Of a DNA stretch of 64,000 bases, positions 29,349-39,883 are shown in pieces. The translations under genes and the position numbers were made by a program. Source of the DNA: Odontesthes bonariensis (Eukaryota > Chordata > Actinopteri > Atheriniformes > Atherinopsidae); contig NC_134507.1 of assembly GCF_027942865.1 (NCBI RefSeq), forward strand, positions 40,024,797-40,088,796, given 5' to 3'. Positions within the stretch are counted from its first letter, which is position 1. Every line of letters begins with the position of its first letter. The notes beneath the pieces were generated by a model, which was not told the DNA's origin, searched no databases, and saw only the letters and a program-made list of their open reading frames with translations.

Positions 29349-30099
29349 CTATTCCTAGAAGCTGGCTTAGTGGAAAGCCTAGCTTATTTCGCTACTTCTG
29401 GCTAAATTTAGCGAGAGTTCCGTTCCATAAAGGTGGCTTATTTGATTGCCTGCTGAGTAACCATGGAATTTTAGGCTGCTGAACTAGCCTGGTCCCGGGC
29501 AGGCTAAAGTTGAAGCTTAGCTTAGCTGCAACTCAAAAAAATGTCTGACCGGCTGAAACGGACTCCCGAAAGAAATGTTCACCTAGAATTCTGCGCTCCC
29601 GCAACTCATGTCTTGTCTAAAAAACGCAACAAAAACTGTGGTTATCATATCACCACTTTCACTGTCTCGAAAAATCAATCAGTCGGTACCAGTGCAACTA
29701 AAGAAACGCAACTATACACACGTATTGAACATGAAATTAAATGAGAGAGAAATGCTATTCATTAAAACTAATCAAGACCTAACAAACATCCGATCTACAC
29801 CCACGTAGGACCAGACTCAGAAATATGGGGGACAGGTAATAATGTTAATAATACAAATTATTGAAAGCTCCTTTCAAAACAGTCAAGGACACTGTACAAA
29901 CAAGATATTAGATAAAGCGCAGGAATTAAAACATCATACCATATTAAAAATATGACCTCTGTCCTTTCAGGCTGCTGCTCCACATTTACAGTAGCCAATA
30001 ATGTAAAACAAGCTACTGGCTGAAGTATTTGCATTAAGTTCATCATCTCCCTCAGGCTTCCCTAATGTTATCGGTGCACTACACTGTACCCATGTACGC

Positions 30100-30330
30100 A
30101 TCCAAGGCAAGGCAATTTGTAGAGCACAATTCGTACACAAGGCAATTCAATGTGCTTTACAGCTACATAAAATCACAAGAAGGCAATAAAATCATTCCAA
30201 AAAACAAAAAAATCATTAATTAATTAATTTAAAAGTGAAGAGTGCAGATAAAATACTTTCAGGTGTCATATGCACATCTAAATAGAACTGTTTTCAGTCT
30301 GGATTTAAACATTGTCACATTGTCCAGGCC
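30100..30330 (-). mobile_element. L2-type LINE 3' end
   Basis: The minus strand encodes TMFKSRLKTVLFRCAYDT then stop, the L2 C-terminus. It continues to AAGCACATTGAATTGCCTTG and a TTGCC-repeat tail, typical of fish L2 ends. Confidence 0.7.
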
Positions 30331-30499
30331 CCTGCTGGACCCGTGGAGGCTGACTATCTAAACCGAACATTTTTCCATATCCTAAATGTTCAGGTACACT
30401 TGGGGATTATTGTCCATAGTCTCTGAACTGGATGTCTCATTTTGAAAAATACCACATCAACCCCTTTGAGTAATGCTGAGCAATGTTACATTTATGCCC

Positions 30500-30965
30500 T
30501 GTGAAAGCTCATCATTGACTCCTATCCTCCGAGCATACAGATGATCTGTGATGGAGGTCATTTCATTTCCAACATTGAGGCTAAATGGCCGGGATCAGTT
30601 CATGATTCAAGGATCTTCTGATCATCCTCACTGGCACAGAGGTTTGCACAAGGCGCAAGAATTTTACTGACCCGAAGGAGTTTACTTTTGAAGTACGGTG
30701 TAGCATAGGCAGAATTTTGGTGATCTAATGAGAGGTCAGGTGTAGAGGTCATCTTAAGGAATTTAAAGTGCTCGTCATACTTTATTATAAATAGCCATAT
30801 AAGGCACATATTGCATCCAATTGCCAAGTCTTAACACATGTATATCCATCCAACATTTCTCTTATTCTGCAGGAGAGTTCAATGGTGTCCTGCTTGGGGA
30901 CAGAGGCTATGCATGCTGGCCGTACCTCCTCACGCCATATCCTGATCCAGGAACAAGGGCATGCA
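30500..30965 (+). pseudogene. HARBI1-like nuclease remnant
   Basis: A first block (about 30502-30619) reads SIQMICDGGHFISNIEAKWP, then GSVHDSRIF and stop. This is the DDE nuclease region with WPGS-HDSR and the Asp in ICD. After an intron-like gap with acceptor TTATTCTGCAG (about 30872) a second block reads GEFNGVLLGDRGYACWPYLL, then TPYPDP, containing the second catalytic Asp in GDRGY. Such nucleases cut PIF/Harbinger ends. The stop after RIF and missing flanks show it is broken. Confidence 0.78.
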
Positions 30966-31149
30966 CATGCACATGCACATGCTACAACAAGGGCACGGAT
31001 AGATATGACCTTTTGCCATAATAAATACAGGTTCATTGCTTAAAGTTCTCAGGCACCATGGCTGACTTTTGACAGAGCCATCTTAAATTAATAGTTTACT
31101 TCATATTTTATACATTTTGTCTTGTGGACAACTTTTCAGGCTCAAGTCT

Positions 31150-31680
31150 TTTTTCGTTGAGTCCCCCAAAAAGAGCATTAAACATCTGCAGCTCATCCAG
31201 AACGCTGCTGCTGGAGTTTTAACCCGGACTAAAAGATCTGAACACATCACACCAGTTTTAAAATCTTTACTCTGGCTTCCAGTCAGTCACAGAATAGATT
31301 TTAAAAGCCTGCTGATGGTTTACAAATCCCAGAACGGTTTAGGCCCAAAATACATCTGTGATATGTTCAGAAAATATAAAGCCAGCAGAGCTCTTAGATC
31401 GAAGGACTCAGGTCAGCTGGTCCAGTCCAGAGTCCAGACTAAACATGGAGAAGCAGCATTTAGCTGTTATGCTGCAAACAAGTGGAACAAACTGCCAGTG
31501 GAGATTAAACTTTCACCAAATGGAGACATTTTTAAATCCAGGTTAAAAACATTTCTGTTCTCATGTGTCTATGCATGAAATCTGCATGATATCTTTGAAC
31601 TTATCTTGACTGTTGCTTGTTTTTAAATTCATTTGAATGATTTTATTTGTTTCTCTTTTAAACAGATGATTTATAACTTT
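31150..31680 (+). mobile_element. L2-type LINE ORF2 C-terminal fragment
   Basis: About 140 codons match the C-terminal third of the LINE at 56830-59230: KSIKHLQLIQNAAAGVLTRT, HITPVLKSLLWLPVSHRIDF, YICDMF and FKSRLKTFLFSCVYA with the stop. The tail is truncated after TTTGTTTCTCTTTTAAAC. It is 5' truncated and lies in the Harbinger-like element. Confidence 0.8.
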
Positions 31681-32109
31681 CCACACGTTAGGTCATGGCA
31701 CCCCACTGTGAATATAAATGTAAAAAACACATTTCTAACACTTTGCAGCTAAAATATCTTTGAGGAACGACTTGAGGCTTAAATGGGAGATGGCGCTAGT
31801 TCAAGCGACGCTTACCGGCTATAGCCAGGCTTTCTTTAGCTACTTTCTAGGAATACCCCCCCTGATTATTATCTATTTATTGACATAACACTGAGATGCT
31901 CCATATGTTAGTCCATTGTTGCCAGTTAAATGCAGCCTTGCACCTTTCAGCAGCAGCTGTTACCGCTGAGCAATCAGTTCCCTCTGCACTGAGGATCATA
32001 TGAAAGCAGCTCCTGCAGGTTCAGGTTAGTGTCACAGGGCTCTGAACTTTGTGTTAGTGCAGTTTGTCAGGAGCAGGTCCCAGGCAAGCTTTAATTATAT
32101 TGCACCAGA

Positions 32110-34278
32110 ATGAGGTGAGTAACTTCTAGTCTATCCCAGTGCTTCTAAGTGGTGGCACTGAACCTCTGCTGCCTTAAATGTCTGAGGCAAGCAGAACCTT
32201 ATTTGGTCGCAGCATTACACTATGAATATACAGTTAAGCTCAACAGGACTGGGCATGTTAAGGGGAGGTGGTGGTTGGACCCCACTGGTCTCTAAATGTA
32301 CTCAGAACTTCATATGAGATGTCCCTGTTTCTGCAGGGTTTTGTGGATTTCTTGTGTGCTGATTGGAAGCATCACCTGCATTTCTGCACAAAGCGGTAAG
32401 CTGATCCGACTCAAATCAACAACTAAAAGCAGTTTAAGGTGCTGTTTACACATACCTGGGTATTTTGATAAACAAAGACCTTTCCCTTCGTTTGTGCCTA
32501 TCGTTTATACACAAACAGGGTTTTTTCCTCCGAAAACGAAGCTAAAAAAAAAACTCTGGCAAAAGTGGAGATTTTTTAAAAACTCCGTTTAGGGTTTGTG
32601 TGTAAACTGGTTGAAAGAGACAAAAACGGAGTTTTGGGAATGGAATGAGGAGTTGTCGTCATAGTACAGAGCCCCGCCCCTATTCGCCATGTTGGCAGGA
32701 TGCTAGCGTGAAAACGCCATTCTCTCCGTCCATTGTTTATCTGGCAAGCATGGAGGTACTAGCAGCATTTCTGTTGTTGAGAGCTATACTCGCTTGTGTC
32801 ATTTTGAAAATTACAGTCATACAATGTATTGAACAACAAAGACATTTTTCATGGCTTTAGCAGTTTTATAGTCCAGCGCAACGTGTAAAAGTAGCTCCGT
32901 CTCGCTATCAGTCCACACACATGAGCCTGGCGCCATATATTCTTCTTGAAAAGGATCCAGAAGTTCTTCCTGTCAGCGGTTCTCTATTAGGCTTCTGGTT
33001 GGCCTGTGTGGAATTCTTATTGTTCTAACACTGCCACCGTCAGGCTTGGCGTAATTTAACAGCTCTTGATAGCGTATTTATGCGGATCAATGTAGATGTG
33101 TTTTTTTTTTTTTTAACGGGGCTGTGTGCGCCTAGTTTTTTTTTTTTTTGCAAACGAAGGTTAGAAAATATGCGTTTATCAAAATACCCGGGTATGTGTA
33201 AACAGCACCTAAATTGACTTGGTGTAAATGGAAGGCTGATCTTAATTCTGTTTCCTCACCCATGTATTCAGTTTATGGGCAAGATCTATCTAAGCCAACA
33301 TATCAGAATACTGGAACCAGTGGTTCTGGAGCACAGCAGCATGGTGCTCAGGGAGGTCAGTCTGGAGCTCCTGGCAGCAATTACCAGTTTGAAGATGGGA
33401 GCTGGAGCCTTTCATCTGACACCAGCGGCGAGGACGAGCCAGTCTTCACTCCTGTGGCCGACGAGGATCAAGTCTACGCTTACAAATCTCGGTCCCGCTA
33501 CAACAAGAAGCGTGTGCTGTTCAGCTAGTTCCGCTACACCCCAACAGAATCTGAGCCAGACCACGGCAAAACATCTCAGCACAAGGTTCAAGTTCAGAGC
33601 GGCTTCTGAGGATCTTTCTGGTGAGGCTCATTTTACTCTGCATGTGTGATCTCTGTAGCTGCTGGTAGTTGACTGCAGTGGCGGCTCCTGACTTTTTTTT
33701 TTTTTTTTTAGGTAGTGCAATTTCCAGTCTGTGAAAGCTGCATCAGAGTGTGCTGTGCGAAGCTAAACCGATTGCACTGATGCAAACCTGTTATGTTCCC
33801 ACACAGGAAATAAAATGTCCAATCGTCCAGAAACTCCTTGTCTTCCTTAAATAAACACAACGCAGAGTCGAGGGGTTATTTGGTCTTCCAAATAACCAAA
33901 GTGACTCTGCAATTTCCCCCCGTTATGTCCATAAGTACCATAAAAGTCCATAGGACTGAGGTATATTTGTCTAGGTAGCATAATTTATTGTAATTTTAAA
34001 TAATTTTTTGTTATTTTTTGCATAATTTGCCAATCAGTTAATATTACACCTTAACCATTATTTATTTTCCTCATATTGTTCCAGGATTCTATGAAATAAG
34101 TAAACACATACGCTCTTAATGATAAGATTCATTCAATTTTCATTCTAAAGAATGTAATTAAAATGACAGCATATAAATCCAAGTCAAGTGTTTATTGAAG
34201 TTTTGGAAAATATGACTTAGAAAAGTATAACCAGTTGTCAAACATGGTTAAGTGCAGCTTACTTATGTGAGATTTCTC

Positions 34279-34311
<33 letters not shown>

Positions 34312-34625
34312 AAATACTGCACCGTCAACAATGAATGTGTCATTATACATTCTGCTATCATTGTCAACATTATATAAAAGATTTAAATCATTACAAGTCA
34401 ATGATTGAGCACAAAAGGGTAAGTTATTTAGCTACATCAAATACCTGGAAAAATAGCAGGGTTGGTGGAGTTCTGGGTTTCATCTTTGCCTCGCAAGGCG
34501 AGCCCAAAAATCCTGCAAAATTCTTCCAAATTTCCTTCTCCGCATTAGTACGACGACTAAAGGGAACTTCTGTCAGAAACACTAACGTATTGTTGCACTC
34601 GACACTCGCCATCTTCTTCATAGAA

Positions 34626-34656
<31 letters not shown>

Positions 34657-34949
34657 TTATTGAAAACCACAATGTTACAACAACAAGTAGAAAGTTCATT
34701 GTCCCGCGCAACAGACATATGACGAAAGCACGTTGTGCGTCGTTTAAACCCTCATAGAAAATGCATTGGGAGCAGGATTTTTGAAAAAAACCGAGGTCCC
34801 ATTCATGTCAATGGGAGCTTCCTGGTGCAAATTCGACCCTGACAGAAATCGCACAAAATGGGCGTAGCAACACCAGGCGCGACCTTAATCTGATTGGACA
34901 ATGACATATACAACCAGTTTGCCTACAGCAGATCAGTTCCACCTTAGCA

Positions 34950-34980
<31 letters not shown>

Positions 34981-35118
34981 AACTCTGTGTTAGTGCGTCG
35001 CACAAATCGCCCCTATGGAGGAGCCGCCACTGGTTGACTGACTTTCTTTGTCTTGCAGATCTGCATATTCTAGAGGCATCGCTGCTGCTACCGCTTGAAT
35101 AAATGGCTTTAACTTGAA
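32110..35118 (+). CDS. Small secreted protein gene 1, 106 aa, four exons
   Basis: Coding exons: 32110-32114 (ATGAG), 32337-32395 (59 nt) and 33272-33528; a 3' UTR exon starts at 35059, with AATAAA at 35098. All borders are GT-AG; exon 3 ends at 33620. The product starts MRVLWISCVLIGSITCISAQ, a signal peptide, then a Gln/Gly/Ser-rich stretch (TSGSGAQQHGAQGGQSGAPG) and an acidic then basic end (TSGEDEPVF; SRYNKKRVLFS). No cysteines follow the signal, so it is probably a disordered secreted protein. I do not recognise the family. Exon 2 length and intron phases (2, then 1) equal those of the gene at 39884, so they are probably paralogues. Intron 2 holds a MITE and intron 3 a hAT element. Confidence 0.72.
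32438..33209. mobile_element. Harbinger-type MITE in intron 2 of secreted gene 1
   Basis: The ends GGTGCTGTTTACACATACC and its inverse at 33190-33209 are nearly perfect for about 40 bp. TAA flanks both sides (32435-32437 and 33210-33212), as PIF/Harbinger elements leave. The interior has no gene. Confidence 0.8.
33676..35032. mobile_element. hAT element in intron 3 of secreted gene 1
   Basis: The terminal repeats CAGTGGCGGCTCCTG and GAGGAGCCGCCACTG are inverse at 14 of 15 positions. The flanking 8-bp duplication GTTGACTG (33668-33675 and 35033-35040) is perfect and diagnostic of hAT. A minus-strand frame (34711-34424) contains ILTEVPFSRR-like residues seen in hAT proteins (VFLTEVPFSRRTNAEKEIW), so part of a transposase gene may remain. 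Long poly-T runs lie at about 34271 and 34627. Confidence 0.88.
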
Positions 35119-35560
35119 TACCTTGTTGCTCCATCAAATGGCTCCTAGCTGTCTCTGGGTCATCCAGTTGTGGGTTGGAGGGGATAGTTGAGAGCCTGAC
35201 AGGTTGACATGACTTAATCCTATAAATTAGGTGTTGGCATTAACTTAAGGACAGTATCTGCTCAAAGGTGAGCTTGTGAAGATCTTGACGGCTTCAGTTT
35301 GGAATGCATTCCCAACTAAAAATGGCTGAAAAGCCAACTGCAGCTCTCTGACAGCAGTGGGTAAAGGTGTGGCCTTGAGCTCCATCAGAAGATTCCACTG
35401 CTGCATATTGTGCTGAGGGGGAAACCTTTACACTCTGTAGCAGTCCTCACCCTACAGCTCTGGGTAAGGGCAGACCCATCAGATGCTGGGGCCATGTGAA
35501 ACCTGGACAGTATTTTCTGCAAGTCCATGACCGAGGATGGCTTCATAACATCTGTGGTGA
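35119..35560. other. No gene recognised
   Basis: Downstream of secreted gene 1; nothing supported. Confidence 0.4.
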
Positions 35561-35700
35561 GGGGCGGACTGGCCATCGGGGATACCGGGGAAATCCCCGG
35601 TGGGCCGACGAAAATGGGCCGGCCCGTCACCGGCCCATGTCACACACCGACCAGCCCATTGTAATCGTGATTCGGCCCATTCTTTGACAGGTCATCACAG
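35561..35700 (+). mobile_element. Possible hAT end fragment
   Basis: GGGGCGGACTGGCCATCGGG followed by GC-rich inverted repeats (GGGGAAATCCCC, GGGCCGGCCCG) resembles fish hAT termini. No right end was found. Confidence 0.45.
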
Positions 35701-36066
35701 TATGGCACGGTAAAGTTGTGTAACCCGTTAATACATACTTATCACTGATGCACTGACTGACTTTTATATCACTTCTTTGCGATATGTATTCACACTCATG
35801 GTGTTTATTTTCTTTACTCATGTAATTTCTTCTGTCAGTATTTTAGGTGTTATTAAATGTCAATCTGTATGTAAATAAAGTTGTATCATTATTGTTGATA
35901 ATAATAATGTCAATCAGTCTAGCCTACTCCCATACACACTTGCGCCAGGAGGGTTTCACTTGACGTCACTTCCGTATTTTTTTAAGCGCGCGAACCTAAG
36001 TGGTGGGCAACCTGAGTTGGAGCCCATTGAAAACCCTGTGTTTTGTCTGCCACTTTTTTGCCCAAA

Positions 36067-36286
36067 ATGCCTCGGTTTTGTTTCGTTTTTGGATGTTGCA
36101 ATCGGTCTAACCGAGAGAAGGGAAAGGGTTACTATCGAGTACCTAAGGTAATCGCCCATAGAGGTGAGAAATGGGAAAAAAAACTCACAGAACAACGCTG
36201 CAAAAAGTGGATGGCTAACCTACGTTTACAGACTGGAGGGGCTGAATCTGCAAATGCTCGTGTCTGCGGTGACTACTTCGTCAAAG
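36067..36286 (+). pseudogene. THAP zinc-finger exon, probably transposon-derived
   Basis: It begins MPRFCFVFGCCNRSN and has the THAP pattern: C-x4-C at the start, a central tryptophan region (EQRCKKWMANLRL) and a late C-x2 motif with F (CGDYF). A donor GGTATGTG ends the exon at 36286. THAP domains bind DNA and open the proteins of several transposons, including ISL2EU and P types. The fourth zinc ligand, normally His (CGDHF), is Tyr here, and RCK replaces the usual RRK, so zinc binding is probably lost. No following exon is seen. Confidence 0.72.
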
Positions 36287-36739
36287 GTATGTGCAAAATC
36301 TAACTGTTTTGTAGTAGTGCAGTAAAGTATTATGTTGTTAAATGGCATTCAACAGTAATGTAATACGGGCTACGTTTGTTATTACGTTAAGTATACCCTC
36401 TGATTCCAGTTTCTTTATTGTGTGGTCTTTCTCTGCTGACATTCATTCCTTAAGGCTCTGTCATCTGAGCAGAGTTAAGCATATTCATCTAGCAAACTAT
36501 ACCTACCTTGGAGTGTTACAAGAGCAGGTATCATTTTATTCCATGTGTCCATCCAGGCAAATTAGTGGATCCAAAATATTTTTTTTATATATTATGTAGC
36601 CTATATATATTCATAAAAATGATGATGATAGTATGATATGAAAATATCTTATCTTTTGCAAAACATGGGCGTGAAAATGAAACTTAGAAAATCGTCTCGG
36701 CGCATGCGCAAAACCACAAAGTAGCAATTCTCGACAAGT

Positions 36740-37172
36740 AGGAGAAATCAACTGAACACCGGCTGCCGACACAAATGAACAAGTGCACTGCTTGACTTCT
36801 TCAAGGACATTTTCGAAAGATTTCCTACCCAATCTTACAATTTTGTTTGTCACGCTATTGCATGGAGAAACAATGGAGACCACGCATATATCCATCTTTC
36901 TCCCGCAATCATATAACACGCGCTAACGACCCAGTCTGCATGCAGATCTCACGTGAAGTCGTTGTTTTCCCAAGAGCATGCGCTCATCCTTGTACAGGAT
37001 GAAGAGGTGCTGTACAAAAACGTAATTATAGTTTGCATTAAAAAAAAATGTATTTGTGTTCTTTTTTTTTTTTTTTTTTCTTCCCCAAGCTCATAAAATA
37101 ATTCGCACTTAAATTGACAGGGTCGGTCAGAAACCGGAACCAAAAAAAATTTTTTTTAAGCCCTATCAGGAC
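36740..37172 (-). mobile_element. Unclassified element end, copy 1
   Basis: On the minus strand this begins GGGCTTAAAAAAAATTTTTT, then GGTTCCGGTTTCTGACCGAC, and runs to a frame with GRKSFENVLEEVKQCTCSFV. It matches 60186-60612 in the opposite orientation over about 390 bp. It looks like the left part of a transposon, with its terminus at 37172. Family unknown. Confidence 0.55.
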
Positions 37173-37372
37173 AGTAGCATTAGCCTGGCGACGCCATCCT
37201 ACGTACTTCCGCCCAAAGATTTTGGCTCATCACATAGTCTGGCCAAATCCCCCTACCTCGGTTCGCTCAGTGTTTTGCCAATCAGCAAACAGTTGGGAGT
37301 GGTGACGCAGAACTCATGCGCGGAGTCCATTGTAGTCCATGTAATTGTAGTTCAACTGCAGCGGAAATAAAC

Positions 37373-37583
37373 ATGGCGACGGAAGAAGATACGCTAGAAG
37401 CTATCCATGAAGTTGTCTCAACTCTGGAGAGCATTACACAAATAAAACAAGAGCAAGAGGAATGCCTCGTCAACTTTGTTAGTGGCAAGGATGTCGTAGC
37501 TCTCCTTCCAACTGGCTTTGGGAAAAGTTTGATAATGAAAGCGGATGTGGGACGCGTGATTCCCGAGCTAGAGCATCGCGAGA
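37373..37583 (+). pseudogene. RecQ-like helicase first exon fragment
   Basis: The frame starts MATEEDTLEAIHEVVSTLES and reaches IKQEQEECLVNFVSGKDVVA, then LLPTGFGKSLI, a Walker A box preceded by the RecQ-family Gln motif. It may end at a donor (GAGAGTAAG, about 37584) after 70 codons; the residues after GKSLI do not follow the helicase pattern. Such short RecQ-like exons recur in fish transposon-rich DNA. Whether this belonged to a transposon or a host gene copy is not clear. No further helicase motifs were seen. Confidence 0.6.
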
Positions 37584-37879
37584 GTAAGCATGAACCTCGG
37601 CGCATAACCTACGTCCTTTCTAAACATTACTGATTGGTTAAGGGAACTCCAATGAATTTAAGTTGCTGAGTAAGGTCCCACCCTCCATGGAAACGGATTC
37701 CTCTTGGGTTTTCCCAGACTGTTTGACGGAGTCAACTGTCGGCTTTCGCCCAGGCTACAGTAGCATAGGACCTGCTTGTGAATATTAGCATGTAGGGAAA
37801 AATTCAAACTGTAGAAAAAGGCCTTTTGTGTTGGGTTGTTCAGGAGGTTGACCTGAAGTAGGTACCAGGTCTCCATGGA

Positions 37880-38010
37880 AGGGTGGCTGTCAAGAAGCCG
37901 TTCTTAAGGAGGGGAAACGGGGAGAAAAGGCTGAGCTATGCCAAATGACACAAGAAGTGGACTGAAAATCAGTGGCAACAAGTCTGATGGAGGGATGAAT
38001 CCTCCCCAGA
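37880..38010 (+). pseudogene. Tc1-like transposase fragment
   Basis: The frame reads AVKKPFLRRGNGEKRLSYAK, a stop, then HKKWTENQWQQV, a stop, then DES. This is the middle of a Tc1 transposase just before its second catalytic motif (WSDES). Confidence 0.75.
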
Positions 38011-39740
38011 GCCCGGGGAGGGTTAGAATAAATGAATAAATCCAACAACTCTCATGGATTCTGTTCATTACATCAGATTTTACAGATCAAATATCTACTT
38101 TGTTCTACATTTGGATGCAAGAAGACGAGCCAGGTGTTGGAATATATTCAGTTAAGTCGTGAGCTGTACAACCACACAGTGGACTGTGCACAAAAGCATT
38201 CACTATCCTGTCTGGAACATGAACAAACATGTGTGATTAATACTGGGCATAATGCAACATCAAATGTTCCATCTATATGTGAGAATCAGATGTCTTACCT
38301 GGTCGTCCCTGCAGCAAGGACACTGCCTGTGGAGACTACTTGCAAATAGTCGACATATATTGACATATAATTAAAAGAAAAACTTCTGTGGACTTGTTTC
38401 CACACTTTAAGTCACTCACATTGTTAACCTGCAGGTTGCAGTTTAAATATGAACATGATAAAGTCTGGTCTTTGTTGGATTTTATGAAAGTAATTATGAG
38501 GACAGATGATGTGAACTACTGTAACAAATGTTAGTTTTCAGAATTAAAACAACCTGGGCATATAAATATTCTCATTTTCATAAATAAATATGAAGTTCAG
38601 GTGTGACAGTCAACATTTTACAGTAAAAAAAAGACTTTCTCAGAAACTTAGACCCATATTAAAAAGGAGCATTATTCAAATAGATGCATTTTCCCTTTTA
38701 AATGAGTTAAAAATGTAGCTTTAACTTCAGTGTATTTTCAGTACAGTTCCACCTCACTGATGGCTGCTAAAGCCTCCACAGTACAAAGAACAGAAAACAG
38801 TCGCCTACAGACTATAAAGTGCTCAAATGTCACATTTCCCATGTTGGAAGTTTGCTGTGTCACAGGGAGTCTGTGGGAGTCTGTGGTTGTTCTCACAAGG
38901 CAACAAGTTTTCAGGAGGAATGATGGAAATCCACAGAAATCGTCAAGACAAATTTGAGAAACACTTCCAGATATGAACAAAATGAAGGCACAAGGTGCTT
39001 TAAACATTTAACCTCCGTTATGTCCTGTTAAATCAAGTTCATCTGAAATAAATCTAAGATCTCCTCCATATCACTTAATAAAAGAGCAGCTCTGCATCAT
39101 GTTGTCTCACGTTTCTACATCTCAGCTCAGATATTAATCTGAGCTTTAAACATTTCAGAGTGCGCATGAGGCAGTTAGCGTGACTTTAGTAAGAATCCAC
39201 CCTCTGCTACGTTCCAAACACATCCATGCTTCTAGATCCTCTGGATGAGAGAGCTGCAGAGCTCCTTATTCCTGCCAAGGAGTCAACATTATTTTAGAGT
39301 TATTTCCAGAACTCAGCAGGTGAACTTACTAAGACTCCAGTCTTATGTCACGCTGAGCTCACTTTTTTCCCCTTGAAACCCAACTAGCAGCTCCCACTAC
39401 TGAAGTGGACAAGTGATGTGTTGGACCCCAATTTCATGACCGTGACGTGTTTGTGACGTATTAGAACAAGGTTATAACCTGGAGTCCTTCAGACCAAATC
39501 TCTGTCACTCCCCTCACACTCCCCAGCCAGAGATTAGGGGCCCACAGTGATCTGCAGGACTTTGGTCCAGATGTTTAACACCGTATCTGACCAAGCGGAA
39601 TTCACCTTCTTTAAAACATCCCATGTTCATTCCTCACATGTTGCAACAAACCTTTTTAAATATCAGAAGTGTTCATTTTCAGAGCTGAATTTAATGCAGC
39701 ACGATCTGACTGGGTCCCAGGTGAGGTTTATGAGTGTAAT
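38011..39740. other. No gene recognised; upstream of secreted gene 2
   Basis: A 105-codon frame at 38032-38349 has several cysteines but no recognised domain. The rest shows no supported feature. Confidence 0.35.
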
Positions 39741-39760
39741 TAGAGCAGGTAGAGCACCAA

Positions 39761-39767
39761 TATAAAG
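39761..39767 (+). promoter_or_regulatory. TATA box of secreted gene 2
   Basis: TATAAAG lies about 120 bp before the ATG at 39884. A start of transcription near 39790 would give a 5' UTR of about 95 nt. Confidence 0.6.
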
Positions 39768-39883
39768 TCAGCTGCAGCCTCAGATGAGTTACAGCACAAA
39801 TCTTCTCTCAACAGCAGTCACTAGATTGCTGTTTTTGACCAGTTTTATCTGAATTGTGTTGCTTCTGTTTTGTCTTGTTCAAC

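Larger units (their letters stand above)
29351..31853 (+). mobile_element. Harbinger-like transposon with nuclease remnant
   Basis: The ends ATTCCTAGAAGCTGGCTTAG (29351) and CTTTAGCTACTTTCTAGGAAT (about 31833-31853) are imperfect inverse copies. The interior has two blocks of a HARBI1-type nuclease (see 30500-30965). Two LINEs sit inside (30100-30330, minus; 31150-31680, plus). The target duplication is not clear, so the edges are less certain than the family. Confidence 0.55.

Noticed and set aside
34335-34757. 140-codon plus-strand frame
   Set aside because: Runs through a poly-T tract in a hAT element; the minus-strand hAT-like frame is the better reading.
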